From: Chromatiaceae bacterium
GTDB taxonomy: Bacteria; Pseudomonadota; Gammaproteobacteria; Chromatiales; Chromatiaceae
DNA length: 64,000 nucleotides
Assembly: GCA_019356535.1 (NCBI GenBank)
Contig: CP037918.1
Coordinates: 1,240,001-1,304,000 of the forward strand
Direction: 5' to 3'
The notes beneath the pieces were generated by a model that was not told where the DNA came from, did not search any database, and saw only the letters and a program-made list of their open reading frames with translations. Position numbers and translations under genes: made by a program. Below are positions 13,140 through 23,275 of this stretch, piece after piece; the first letter of the stretch is position 1; each line of letters begins with the position of its first letter.

Positions 13140-13168
13140 TTGAACTTTGTGGGTTCTACCGGTCTAAT
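13140..13168 (+). promoter_or_regulatory. Sigma-70-like promoter of the OmpA-family gene
   Basis: A -35 box TTGAAC (13140-13145) and a -10 box TCTAAT (13163-13168) are separated by exactly 17 bases. This leaves a leader of about 100 bases before the start at 13277. Confidence 0.65.
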
Positions 13169-13276
13169 GCGGCACAAGCAGCTCGCCCGTATCGGGCTCA
13201 CGTCGCACTTTACCCTCCGACCACACCAGCAGAGGCCCGTTCACTCGCTAAGGAATTCATTATGGGGAGGAAAACC

Positions 13277-14065
13277 ATGTTCCAAAAAACCGAAAACAAG
13301 ATTGTTACCCGTATCGCACCGCTGGGCCTGGCGATAGGCCTGGCTCTGGGGGGGATGGGAGTCGCCAGTGCCTCATCGCACGGTGGTGGCGGCGTTGCCG
13401 GTCCTTACCTCACCGACGCCGAGGGCAAGGCGGTATTTACCGGCTTCAGCAAATGCTGGAAGACGGTCGGTGGGGTGGCCACCGCGGTTCCCGAGTGTGG
13501 CGACCCGGTCATGAAGCAGGAAGAAAAGAAAGAAGCTCCGAAGGACTCGGATGGCGACGGCGTGGTCGACGGCCGTGACGAGTGCCCCAACACCCCGAAA
13601 GGTGTCGAGGTCAATGCCTTCGGTTGCCCGCTGGACACCGATCACGATGGCGTGGCCGACTACATGGACAAGTGCCCCAACAGTCGTCCGGGGGCGCGTG
13701 TCAATGCCGAGGGTTGCGAAATCATCGAGAACATCACCCTCCAGACCACCATCGACCATTTCGATTTCGACAGCGCCGAACTGAAACCCGCCATGATGTC
13801 GGTTCTGGAGGATATCGCGGCCAAGCTGAAAGCCTCGCCAGGCAATGAGCAGGTGCTGCTGATCGGCCACACCGATTCCACCGGACCGGAAGGCTACAAC
13901 CAGCGTCTGTCCGAGCGTCGTGCGCAGTCTGCCGCCGACTACCTGGCTGGCAAGGGCATCACCAACCTGAGTCTCAAGGGCATGGGTGAGCGTGAGCCGG
14001 TGGCCGACAACGCTACCCGTGAAGGCCGTGCCGCCAACCGTCGTGTGGAGATCGTGATCAAGTAA
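13277..14065 (+). CDS. OmpA-family outer membrane protein with TSP3 repeats
   Basis: A 262-residue exported protein: signal peptide to about residue 37 (ending ASA), a short Gly-rich segment with a Cys pair, two calcium-binding thrombospondin type 3 repeats (DSDGDGVVDGRDECPNTP and DTDHDGVADYMDKCPN, about residues 88-140), then a C-terminal OmpA peptidoglycan-binding domain (IGHTDSTG, NRRVEI). It lacks the N-terminal eight-strand barrel of true OmpA. Likely role: tethering the outer membrane to peptidoglycan. GGGAGG precedes the ATG; a strong promoter and a terminator frame it, consistent with an abundant monocistronic mRNA. Confidence 0.92.
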   Translation: MFQKTENKIVTRIAPLGLAIGLALGGMGVASASSHGGGGVAGPYLTDAEGKAVFTGFSKCWKTVGGVATAVPECGDPVMKQEEKKEAPKDSDGDGVVDGRDECPNTPKGVEVNAFGCPLDTDHDGVADYMDKCPNSRPGARVNAEGCEIIENITLQTTIDHFDFDSAELKPAMMSVLEDIAAKLKASPGNEQVLLIGHTDSTGPEGYNQRLSERRAQSAADYLAGKGITNLSLKGMGEREPVADNATREGRAANRRVEIVIK

Positions 14066-14084
14066 TTGCTACGGTACCCACCAC

Positions 14085-14116
14085 AAAAAAGCCGCGGCTG
14101 TTGCCGCGGCTTTTTT
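14085..14116 (+). terminator. Strong rho-independent terminator, probably bidirectional
   Basis: An 8-bp GC stem GCCGCGGC (14091-14098, 14103-14110) with loop TGTT is flanked by six A on the left and six T on the right, so the stem extends to 14 bp and can work on both strands. Confidence 0.95.
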
Positions 14117-14224
14117 GTTGCCCCCTTGTCAGGGCATCCCTGAAAAACCACACTTTCTCCTCCCCCATGGAAGGAGAGAGGTTGGGAAGGAGCTTTCCAA
14201 CTAAGGAGTTACGCCCCCTCCTGA

Positions 14225-14246
14225 CCTCCCCCGCAAGCGGGGGAGG
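14225..14246. repeat. REP-like palindrome, copy between ompA-type gene and purB
   Basis: Perfect palindrome with arm CCTCCCCCGC and an AA loop, the same core as at 3185-3206. It lies in the 184-base convergent gap with no gene. Confidence 0.7.
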
Positions 14247-14300
14247 AACTGGTTCGGAGGTTCCTCAGGGAAACAGAGATCCTTCGGAGACGACAGGTTC

Positions 14301-15737
<1,437 letters not shown>

Positions 15738-15774
15738 CTAAGTAAAGCCACGCTCCCCGTGGGCGGGCCTCAGG

Positions 15775-16401
15775 TCACACCGTTTGTTCCAGCAGGGTAC
15801 GGGCAGTGGCCGCCAGGCGACGACGTCCCAGCAGGAACTGCCAACGTTTGCCGCCACATTGACGCCAGAGCACGACAGCGCGCAGCCCGGCGAGCAGGCA
15901 GGCGCGGATATCGTCGGCGATCTTCGGGTTCTGCAGGTACAGAGGTTCGCCCTTGACCAGGATGGGCGGCGGCACCGGGCTGACATGGCGCTGGTACAGG
16001 CGGGCGAGCTGGGCGTGCAGGGGAAAGTCCGGCAGGTCGAAATGCACCTGTTTGTCTTTCAGCTGTTCCAGCTCGCGACCGAGCTCGGCGAGCCGTTCCT
16101 GGTCGCGGCGCAGCTTGTCGCCATGATGCAGCAGACCGATCACGTAGCGCGCGATCTCCAGATCACGCGAGGCCGGCGATTCGAGCTGTTCGACCAGAGT
16201 CAGCAGGCCCAGGCGCACCCCGGCAAGGTTGCCGAACACCGCCTCGGTGCTCTCGGGCTCGAAGGTGAACAGCGAGCCGATGCTGGCTGCCATGGCCTGT
16301 TCGTCGGCGCGGCCGTGGCGCGCCAGGTCACGCACCAGACGTGCGGCCTGGAAGACCCCGGCCAGGGCCAGGGTGCGCTCGTTGTCGTCGTGGTGGCTCA
16401 T
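15775..16401 (-). CDS. hflD: High frequency lysogenization protein HflD homolog
   Basis: HflD is a membrane-associated helical protein named for its effect on lambda CII; its cell function is unclear. The 208-residue product starts [20 protein letters not shown], which is the family N-terminus, and ends near LLEQTV. Its ATG overlaps the mnmA stop by 4 bases (ATGA), indicating coupling. Identification rests on N-terminal similarity, length and position. Confidence 0.9.
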   Translation of the reverse strand: MSHHDDNERTLALAGVFQAARLVRDLARHGRADEQAMAASIGSLFTFEPESTEAVFGNLAGVRLGLLTLVEQLESPASRDLEIARYVIGLLHHGDKLRRDQERLAELGRELEQLKDKQVHFDLPDFPLHAQLARLYQRHVSPVPPPILVKGEPLYLQNPKIADDIRACLLAGLRAVVLWRQCGGKRWQFLLGRRRLAATARTLLEQTV

Positions 16402-17483
16402 CGGATGATGCCTCCGCCCAGACAGATGTCGTCCTGGTAGAACACCACCGACTGACCCGGGGTGATGGCGCGCTGGGGCTCGGCAAAACGCACCTGCGCC
16501 AGCTCGCCGTCGAGGGTGACTTCGCAGGCCTGCAGGGGTTGACGATGACGACAGCGTGCACGACAGGTGAATTGCGCGGCGGGTGGCTGGCCCGCCACCC
16601 AATGGAGCTGCTCGGCGGTGAGTTCCCGTCGCAGCAGGGCAGGGTGATCGTGGCCTTGCACCACGCGCAGCACGTTGCGTTCGAGGTCCTTGGCGGCCAC
16701 GAACCAGGGGCGGTTGTCGCCATCGGCGCGTCCACCAATGCCCAGGCCCTGGCGTTGCCCGATGGTGTAGTACATCAGGCCCTGGTGGCGGCCGATCACC
16801 TCGCCTTCGAGCGTCTCGATGTCGCCCGGCTGCGCGGGAAGGTATTGCGCCAGGAAGTCACGGAAGCGGCGCTCGCCGATGAAGCAGATACCGGTACTGT
16901 CCTTCTTGCGGAAGTTGGCAAAACCGGCCTGCTCGGCGATCTGCCGCACTGTGGGCTTGGGCAGATCGTGCAGCGGGAACAGGGCATGTTGGAGAGCACG
17001 CTGCCCCAGCATGTAAAGGAAATAGGTCTGGTCCTTGTTCTCGTCGGCGGCACGCACCAGTTCGCAGCGGCCATCGGGCAGGCGGCGGATGCCCGCGTAA
17101 TGGCCGGTGGCGATGTAATCGGCCCCCAGGTCGAGGGCATAGTCGAGAAAGGCCTTGAACTTGATCTCACGGTTGCACAGCACGTCGGGATTGGGCGTGC
17201 GCCCGGCTCGGTATTCGGAGAGAAAGTGCTCGAACACCCGGTCCCAGTACTCGGCCGAGAAGTTGATCGTCAGCAGCTCGATGCCCAGGCGCTCGGCGAC
17301 CTGTTGTGCATCGGCCAGGTCCTCGGCGGCCGAGCAGTATTCTTCGGTGTCGTCCTCTTCCCAGTTCTTCATGAACAGGCCGGTGACCCGGTAGCCGGAC
17401 TCGAGCAGGCGCAGGGCGGCCACCGAGGAGTCGACGCCCCCGGAAAGACCGACGATCACATGGGCACCTGTCTCAGTCGTCAT
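16398..17483 (-). CDS. mnmA: tRNA-specific 2-thiouridylase MnmA
   Basis: MnmA adds sulfur to U34 of tRNA-Lys, -Glu and -Gln using ATP and persulfide from the Tus relay. The 361-residue protein shows the PP-loop SGGVDSS (residues 15-21), the first catalytic Cys in [12 protein letters not shown] and the second in STGICFIGE. Length is standard. It overlaps hflD downstream and the Nudix gene upstream by 11 bases. Confidence 0.97.
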   Translation of the reverse strand: MTTETGAHVIVGLSGGVDSSVAALRLLESGYRVTGLFMKNWEEDDTEEYCSAAEDLADAQQVAERLGIELLTINFSAEYWDRVFEHFLSEYRAGRTPNPDVLCNREIKFKAFLDYALDLGADYIATGHYAGIRRLPDGRCELVRAADENKDQTYFLYMLGQRALQHALFPLHDLPKPTVRQIAEQAGFANFRKKDSTGICFIGERRFRDFLAQYLPAQPGDIETLEGEVIGRHQGLMYYTIGQRQGLGIGGRADGDNRPWFVAAKDLERNVLRVVQGHDHPALLRRELTAEQLHWVAGQPPAAQFTCRARCRHRQPLQACEVTLDGELAQVRFAEPQRAITPGQSVVFYQDDICLGGGIIR

Positions 17484-17937
17484 TGCCGGTCTCCAGGTCG
17501 TGCAGCAAGTCCAGCGGATGGGCGATGCCCCGCTCGGCGTCGCGCACGCATTCCATCACCAGGGGGCTGCGCAGGGGCAGGCGGCCAGAGGCCAGTTCAT
17601 CTGCCTCTGCCCAGCGCAGGCCCAGGATGGCCGGGTCGCGGACCTGGTCGGCGATCTCGCCGTCGGTCTCGCCGAGAAAGCAGAAGCGCAGGTAGGTGTC
17701 GCCATCGGCTCTGGTCTGCCAGCGGTAGATGCCGAGCAGGGCAGTGGGGCGAAAGGCCAGGCAGGTCTCCTCGCGAACCTCGCGAATCACCGCATTATGC
17801 AGGGACTCGCCGGGTTCCAGGTGCCCGGCCGGTTGGTTGTATACCGGCGCGCCATCCGGTGCCTCTTCGACCAGCAGGTGACGACCAGCCGAGTCGCGGA
17901 TGACGGCGGCGACAGTGACGCGGGGGCTCCATCTCAT
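17473..17937 (-). CDS. nudJ: Nudix hydrolase NudJ-like phosphatase
   Basis: A 154-residue Nudix protein resembling NudJ (HMP-PP, GDP and UDP hydrolase), which commonly sits just upstream of mnmA. The N-terminus [11 protein letters not shown] and [12 protein letters not shown] match. In the Nudix box the Gly after the Glu pair is replaced by Cys (REVREETC), an uncommon change but not in a metal ligand. The start may be the ATG at 17937 or the GTG at 17943; neither has a strong ribosome site. Confidence 0.85.
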   Translation of the reverse strand: MRWSPRVTVAAVIRDSAGRHLLVEEAPDGAPVYNQPAGHLEPGESLHNAVIREVREETCLAFRPTALLGIYRWQTRADGDTYLRFCFLGETDGEIADQVRDPAILGLRWAEADELASGRLPLRSPLVMECVRDAERGIAHPLDLLHDLETGNDD

Positions 17938-17973
17938 GAGCACATTCTACTCGTCGGCAGGAAGCAGAAACAG

Positions 17974-17998
17974 AAACCCCGGCACGAGGCCGGGGTTT
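17974..17998 (-). terminator. Hairpin terminator after the BI-1 family gene
   Basis: Arms AAACCCCGGC (17974-17983) and GCCGGGGTTT (17989-17998) are a perfect 10-bp inverted repeat with a 5-base loop, ending in T run on either strand. It lies between the minus-strand BI-1 gene (ending 18019) and nudJ. Confidence 0.75.
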
Positions 17999-18018
17999 AC
18001 AGGGCAGGACGGGGAGAA

Positions 18019-18690
18019 TTACTCGTCGCTGCCGAAGATGCCGAGAATCTGCAACAGGCTGATGAAGATGTTGAAGATGGTCAGGTACAGGCCGTAGGTG
18101 GCCATGATGTAGTTGGTCTCGCCGCCACGCACGATGCGCGCGGTGTCAAACAGGATGAAGCCGCTCATCACCAGGATCACGCCGGCAGAGACGGCCAGGG
18201 ACAACGCCGGCAACTCCAGGAAGATGTTGGCGACCATGGCCACCACCAGCACCATCATGCCGGCGAACAGGAAGCCGCCGAGGAAGCTGAAGTCGCGCTT
18301 GCTGGTCAGGGCGTAACCCGACAGGCCAAGGAAGATCACCCCGGTGCCCCCAAAGGCGGTGGCGATGATCTGCGGCCCGTTCGGCAGCGCCAGGTACATC
18401 GACAGGATCGGCCCCAGGCCGAAGCCCAGCAGGCCGGTAATGAGGAAGATCACGCCGATGCCGGCAGCCGAGTTGGCGGTGCGCGGCAATACGAAGATGC
18501 CCAGCACCATCGAGACGATCACCGAGACCATGTAGGCGATCGGCGGCATGTTCATGCTGATCGACACCCCTGCCATCAGGGCGCTGAAAAACAGCGTTGC
18601 CGACAGCAGCAGGTAGGTGTTCTTGAGAACCTTGTTGATCGAGCCCGCCTGTGTGGCGGTGCCGGAAACAACGGGTTGATAGCGATTCAT
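18019..18690 (-). CDS. Bax inhibitor-1 family membrane protein (YccA-like)
   Basis: A 223-residue integral inner membrane protein with about seven hydrophobic helices, typical of the BI-1/YccA family, which modulates FtsH proteolysis in E. coli and may be a calcium-leak channel. The C-terminal part IVRGGETNYIMATYGLYLTIFN and the final short acidic tail are family features. Start MNRYQP at 18690 with GGGAGGG 10 bases upstream. Confidence 0.92.
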   Translation of the reverse strand: MNRYQPVVSGTATQAGSINKVLKNTYLLLSATLFFSALMAGVSISMNMPPIAYMVSVIVSMVLGIFVLPRTANSAAGIGVIFLITGLLGFGLGPILSMYLALPNGPQIIATAFGGTGVIFLGLSGYALTSKRDFSFLGGFLFAGMMVLVVAMVANIFLELPALSLAVSAGVILVMSGFILFDTARIVRGGETNYIMATYGLYLTIFNIFISLLQILGIFGSDE

Positions 18691-19008
18691 GGTGTCATTG
18701 CCCTCCCAAGGCATCAGGAAACCGTAATCCTGTCACGAATAAGACCCCGTGCCGGGGCCAAAGTTCGCTCCAGCATACTGAAAAAGGCGCCGGGGTCAAT
18801 GCGACAGAGGCGCGGCAAAGACGGTTGTTTTACGGGGGATTTCCGGTATATTGCCCGCCTCTGGCCACAGTGCCTGAGCGCGCCGTCGCCCCGAAGGGGA
18901 TAAGGGCCTGTTTCGGCACCCCTCCCGGCCGTTTCCACACGTGGGGGGAGGGGAATGCAGAACCTTTTCAGGGGTTCTTCAGAACCAGGCGCAGTGGACA
19001 GGAAATCC
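18691..19008 (+). promoter_or_regulatory. Gene-free stretch with probable tRNA-Ser promoter
   Basis: No gene is seen in these 318 bases. A plausible promoter for the tRNA is TTGTTT (18825-18830), 16 bases, TATATT (18847-18852), which would leave a leader of about 150 bases that must be trimmed. A GGGGAGGG octamer matching the E. coli KOPS consensus lies at 18945-18952, pointing toward the dif site. Confidence 0.35.
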
Positions 19009-19099
<91 letters not shown>

Positions 19100-19105
19100 T
19101 ACACG

Positions 19106-19128
19106 AAGGCCCCGCCTGGGGCCTTTGT
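19106..19128 (+). terminator. Terminator after tRNA-Ser
   Basis: Stem AAGGCCCC (19106-19113) with GGGGCCTT (19118-19125), loop GCCT, followed by TGTC. Confidence 0.7.
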
Positions 19129-19328
19129 CATGTCAGGAGCGGATCGGGATGACAAATGATTGGCGGCCTCCGCCTCGATTCTGCGTCCCCATTTGGCCCA
19201 TGTACGTTCAGGGCGCCAATCCTTGCTCCCTTACGCCTTGGTTGTTCCCGCGAGTGCTTCCTGGTCTTCAAGGGTGCTTGTAACAACCTGTATTCGCGCG
19301 CAAAATCACGGCCGACAGGGAAGTGACC

Positions 19329-19839
19329 ATGACGCCTGAACAACAAGTGCGAGAAAAGATCGACGAACTGCTCGCCCAAGGCGGCGGGAACATCCAGGAT
19401 CCGGGCGAGGCCCACATTCACGCAGGGCGGGCGTTGCCATTCGCGAGTTTCCGCTACCGGGACATGGCTTTGCCAACTACCTGCTGTACGTGGATGGCGC
19501 ACGGCCGCTGGCGTCATCGAGGCGAAGAAGGAAGGTGCCACGTTCAGTGGCGCCGAGCCCCAGTCCGACAAATACACCACGGGGCTGCCGGAAACCCTAC
19601 CGGGCTGGCAACGTTCGCTGCCGTTTTCCTACCAGTCCACCGGTACAGAAACACGCTTTGCCAATGGTATTGATCCCCAACCGCATTCGCGATCAGTATT
19701 CGCGTTTCACCGCCCCGAGCAACTGGCCGAATGGCTGGACTCCGAACCACGGCGAATCGCCGATGACCGAGGCGAATACGGCATCGGCGGTAAGACCTTC
19801 ATCGCTATCAGCTTCATCCCACGACAGGTAGGTGCATGA
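19329..19839 (+). pseudogene. Relic of type I restriction subunit HsdR
   Basis: The translated pieces read as the N-terminus of HsdR split over frames. A first part starts TPEQQVREKIDELL, after which the frame must shift to read GVAIREFPLPGHGFANYLLYVDG, and again to read AAGVIEAKKEG, the EAK of the nuclease active site. The last frame runs to RPEQLAEWL, then jumps to GIGGKTFIAISFI, which resembles the Walker A region ATGSGKTFTAISFI. So there are at least two frameshifts and a deletion of some tens of codons before the motor domain, and the rest of the gene is gone. Its last stop overlaps the next gene's ATG. Non-functional. Confidence 0.8.
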
Positions 19840-20837
19840 AAACCCAACATCTGTGGATGGTCCGCGCCGGAGAAGGTGGCAAGTGGATCGATGAGTTCCG
19901 CAAGCACCAAGTGGTTGCCGTGGGTTGGCCGCAATTGGGGCCTATAAACGTTGGAGTCTCGCGGGAAGAAATCGCACATAAGGGGATGAAGGAGTGGCCC
20001 AATGCCAGTCGATCCACCATTGGTAGTAGTGCTGGACAGGTCTTTCGCTTCCTCAACGAATTGCAGAAGGGAGACATCGTGGTCAGCTATGATCCGAGTC
20101 GCCGCATTTATCACGTCGGGAAGATAGAGGGAGACCCTGAGTACCAGCCGGAGTTGATCGAGGAATTGCCCAGGGTTCGATCAGTCAGTTGGTTTGCAGA
20201 AGTATCCAGGGACAAGCTCAGTGTCCCAACACGCAATAGCCTCGGGGCAATCTCCACGCTATTTCAATTGCCACCGGAAGCCGCTGAAGAAATACTCGCT
20301 GTCTCGCAGGGAAAGGAAGCGGGAGAAACGGAGGACAAGGAGCAAGAGGACGACGATACCGAAGAGATTACACGCGACCTTCGCACTCGGTCTCACGAGT
20401 TCATAAAGGATCGCATTATCCGTCTCGAATGGTCGGAAATGCAGGAGCTGGTTGCCGGACTCCTGCGCGCGATGGGCTACAAAACGCGCATTTCACCCGC
20501 GGGGGCCGACCGGGGAAAGGATATCATCGCTTCGCCGGACGGGTTTGGTTTCGAACAGCCTCGCATTGTCGTAGAGGTCAAGCACCGACCCAATTGTGCA
20601 ATGGATTCCTAGGCCATCCGAAGTTTTCTCGGTGGCCGGCACAAGGATGACAAGGGACTGTATGTGAGCACCGGCGGTTTCACAAAAGACGCCCGGTACG
20701 AAGCTGAAAGGGCGGCGATCCCCTTGGTCCTGATGGATCTGGATGACATCGCGCATGAGATACAGCGACACTACGACGAAATGGACATGGAAGCCAAGCG
20801 ATTGATCCCATTGACCAAGATTTATTGGCCTGCTTGA
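19836..20837 (+). pseudogene. Mrr-like restriction endonuclease interrupted by one in-frame TAG
   Basis: The open frame runs from ATG 19836 to TAG 20610-20612 (258 residues) and resumes in the same frame to TGA 20835-20837, giving 333 codons. Residues 1-150 form an N-terminal domain beginning MKTQHLWMVRAGEGGKW. Residues about 195-330 form a Mrr-type nuclease domain: GADRGKDIIA supplies the catalytic Asp and VEVKHRP the Glu-x-Lys. The TAG lies shortly after VEVKHRP, followed by IRSFLGGRHKDDKGLYVSTGGF. A CAG-to-TAG change explains it. Truncation removes the C-terminal third of the nuclease fold, so the product is likely inactive unless the amber codon is suppressed. Confidence 0.8.
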
Positions 20838-20852
20838 TAAGGAGATGAGCTG

Positions 20853-21731
20853 ATGGCCAGAAGGAAACAGAACGTATTCGAGGACTTGGTCGAGCTGGCT
20901 GCAGGCATGCCGTGGTGGCTGGGGCTTTTGCTAGCCTTGATCAGTTATCTTGTTCTCCATTTCTTCGCCAGCGAGCCACCGAATGCGGTACGGGCTACAA
21001 ACCTCGACCAGATGGGGCAGGTGGCTGCTGTCCAGCTTTACCGCACTTTGGCCGCGATTGGGCAATACCTGGTTCCTTTTGCCTTTGTTATCGGCGCCGG
21101 TGTTTCTGCCATTGGACGAATGAAGCGCAAGGCGCTGCTTGAAGAGACCGCAAAATCGACGGCCTCAGAGCCCGTCAAGTCCTTGTCCTGGCGGGAATTC
21201 GAGATGCTCGTTGGCGAGATGTTCCGGAACAAGGGATTCTCCGTTACCGAAACGGCAAAGGGTCCGGATGGCGGTGTCGATCTCGAACTGCGGAAAGCTG
21301 GTGAGTTGTCTCTGGTGCAATGCAAGCAGTGGCGTGCCACCAAGGTTGGCGTCAGTGTCGTTCGTGAGCTGTTTGGCGTCATGGCGGCCAGAGGCGCTGT
21401 CAGTGCCTATGTGGTCACGTCGGGTACGTTCACCGAAGAGGCCAGGAAGTTTTCCCGAGGGCGCAACATCATCCTGATTGATGGAAAAGCGCTCGAAAGG
21501 GAAATCCGCAGGCAGGCCAAATCCAGATCGAATATCACGGATATTGCCAGCGCACGGCGCGAACGTGAGCGCCCGATGCAAACCGTAGTCGTTCTGGACA
21601 CGCCGCCCGATTGTCCGAACTGCGGCGCCAGCATGGTCAAGCGCGTGGCAAAGCAGGGATCTCATGCCGGAAAGGCATTTTGGGGCTGCAGTCGGTTCCC
21701 GAAATGCCGTGGAACCCGCGCTCTCGAATAA
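20853..21731 (+). CDS. Membrane-anchored Mrr-like restriction endonuclease with zinc finger
   Basis: A 292-residue protein. Residues about 18-40 and 68-90 are hydrophobic helices, then a restriction-endonuclease-like (Mrr) domain at about 108-215 with GGVDLEL (catalytic Asp) and VQCKQW (Gln-x-Lys), then a C-terminal topoisomerase-type zinc finger (CPNCGASM through CSRFPKC). Such anchored Mrr proteins are thought to cleave foreign or modified DNA at the membrane; this is family knowledge, not shown here. GGAGATGAG precedes the ATG at 20853. It directly follows the interrupted Mrr-like gene, so it is the only intact member of the cluster. Confidence 0.85.
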   Translation: MARRKQNVFEDLVELAAGMPWWLGLLLALISYLVLHFFASEPPNAVRATNLDQMGQVAAVQLYRTLAAIGQYLVPFAFVIGAGVSAIGRMKRKALLEETAKSTASEPVKSLSWREFEMLVGEMFRNKGFSVTETAKGPDGGVDLELRKAGELSLVQCKQWRATKVGVSVVRELFGVMAARGAVSAYVVTSGTFTEEARKFSRGRNIILIDGKALEREIRRQAKSRSNITDIASARRERERPMQTVVVLDTPPDCPNCGASMVKRVAKQGSHAGKAFWGCSRFPKCRGTRALE

Positions 21732-21846
21732 ACTCGAGCAAACCTGAGTAAATTTGTACGAGCATCCCGATTCGGCCGGCGGAATGGGCAAGTTGTCCAT
21801 TTCAGCCCGCGTGTTCCCGAAGAGCTCCCTTCGGGACAAACGAGCT

Positions 21847-21874
21847 ATTTAACATAATCTGTATTATGCGAACT
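21847..21874 (-). other. dif: Chromosomal dif site (XerC/XerD recombination site)
   Basis: On the minus strand the 28 bases have a left arm ending TTCGCATAA and a right arm TTATGTTAAAT separated by a 6-base centre. Compared from memory with the E. coli dif site, the right 11-bp arm is identical and only five positions differ overall, three of them in the tolerant central region. Such sites normally occur once per chromosome, at the replication terminus, where XerCD resolves chromosome dimers. It lies at the downstream edge of the restriction cluster. Confidence 0.85.
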
Positions 21875-21920
21875 AATGGGGGGCTGGGGCAAGGTGTGCC
21901 GGGGCCGCCAGGCGTTTGTT

Positions 21921-23093
21921 ATGCTCCTCGGCATGCAGCCGTTCTATTTCCCTGGCGAATTCGCCCTCGATCCCGACATCTGCTATCTCAACCATGCCGC
22001 GGTGGCGCCCTGGCCGAAGCGCACGGCGCTGGCGGTGGAGCGTTTCGCCCGCGAAAACATGCTTCGGGGTGCCAGCGATTACCCACGCTGGATGGAACTT
22101 GAGCAGCGGTTGCGCGAGCGCGCGGCCTGGCTGATCGGTGCGCCATCGCCCGATGACATCGCGCTGCTCAAGAACACCTCCGAGGGGTTGTCCTTCGTTG
22201 CTGGTGGTCTCGACTGGTCGCCGGGCGAGCGCATCGTCGGCATCAGCGACGACTTCCCCTCCAATCGTGTGGTCTGGGAATCGCTGGCAGCACACGGCGT
22301 TCACTTCGACAAGGTGGACGTGAATGCCGTTGCCGACCCGGAACAGGCACTGATCGACGCGTTGCGCCCCGAGACCCGGTTGATGGCGGTCAGCAGCGTG
22401 CATTTCGCCACCGGTCTGCGACTCGACCTGGCACGCCTGTCGGCGGCCTGCCGGGAGCGCGGGGTGCTGTTGTGCGTCGATGCTATCCAGTCGCTGGGTG
22501 CCCTGCCCTTCGATCTGCGCGAGGTGCCGGCGGATTTCGTGGTCGCCGATGGCCACAAGTGGATGCTGGGTCCCGAGGGGCTGGCAGTGTTCTACGTCAA
22601 CCCGGCAATCCGCGACCGCCTGCGCCTGCTGGAATACGGTTGGGCCATGCGCGAGGTGGCCGGTGACTACGGCACAGGCAGCTGGCAGATTGCGCGCTCG
22701 GCCCGGCGCTTCGAATGCGGCAGCCCCAACATGCTGGGCATTCACGGACTGGAGGCCAGCCTGTCGTTGCTGCAGGAGGTGGGCATGGAGACGGTCGCCG
22801 GACATCTGCACCGCAATGTGCACTACCTGCGCGAGGGACTGTCGGCCCTCCCCGGGGTGCGGATCGTCACCCCGGCCCCGCCAGAACGACATGCCGGCAT
22901 CCTGGCCTTCGCCGTCGAGGGCATCGCCAGCGAGACCCTGTACCGGCGGCTGATGGCGCGCCAGGTGATTTGCGCCTGCCGGGGTGGTTTTGTGCGTTTC
23001 TCGCCCCATTTTCATACCCGCGAGGCCACGCTGGAACGCACGCTCGAGATCCTGCGCGAGGAGATGGCCGCATGCAACGCACGTTCATCCTGA
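21921..23093 (+). CDS. Class V aminotransferase (cysteine desulfurase-like fold)
   Basis: A 390-residue PLP enzyme of fold type I. The cofactor lysine is in DGHKWMLGPEG (about residue 213 from this start), the PLP-contacting Asp is in LLCVDAIQSLG, and YLNHAAVAPWP is the usual N-terminal substrate loop. It lacks the conserved catalytic Cys loop of IscS-type desulfurases, so it could act as a kynureninase-like or isopenicillin epimerase-like lyase or transaminase. The start is uncertain: 21921 (MLLGMQP) or 21933. It begins 47 bases after dif. Confidence 0.85.
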   Translation: MLLGMQPFYFPGEFALDPDICYLNHAAVAPWPKRTALAVERFARENMLRGASDYPRWMELEQRLRERAAWLIGAPSPDDIALLKNTSEGLSFVAGGLDWSPGERIVGISDDFPSNRVVWESLAAHGVHFDKVDVNAVADPEQALIDALRPETRLMAVSSVHFATGLRLDLARLSAACRERGVLLCVDAIQSLGALPFDLREVPADFVVADGHKWMLGPEGLAVFYVNPAIRDRLRLLEYGWAMREVAGDYGTGSWQIARSARRFECGSPNMLGIHGLEASLSLLQEVGMETVAGHLHRNVHYLREGLSALPGVRIVTPAPPERHAGILAFAVEGIASETLYRRLMARQVICACRGGFVRFSPHFHTREATLERTLEILREEMAACNARSS

Positions 23094-23272
23094 TCGGACT
23101 GTTGCTGCTCCTGCTGGGGCTGTTCTGGCCCTGGCTGCGTCACCTGCCCTTCGGTCGCCTGCCGGGGGATATTGTCATCCAACGCGAGGGTTTCACCTTC
23201 TACTTCCCGGTCACCAGCATGATCCTGCTGAGCCTGGTGCTCAGTCTGCTGGCGTGGTGGTGGCGGCGCTAA
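23072..23272 (+). CDS. Small membrane protein, DUF2905 family
   Basis: A 66-residue protein with two hydrophobic helices (residues 3-20 and 43-62) separated by LPFGRLPGDIVIQREGFTF, the DUF2905 hallmark. Function unknown. It starts inside the last 22 bases of the aminotransferase gene, so it is translationally coupled. It is convergent with the RND pump, whose gene ends 4 bases away. Confidence 0.88.
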   Translation: MQRTFILIGLLLLLLGLFWPWLRHLPFGRLPGDIVIQREGFTFYFPVTSMILLSLVLSLLAWWWRR

Positions 23273-23275
23273 GCG

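Noticed and set aside
19281-19310. Second, degenerate dif-like site near the restriction cluster
   Set aside because: It shares CTGTATT with dif, but the arms match at only about half the positions.
21740-21846. Duplicate of the tRNA-Ser 3' end as an attachment site
   Set aside because: No stretch matching GTTCGAATC plus the acceptor end was found downstream of the restriction genes.
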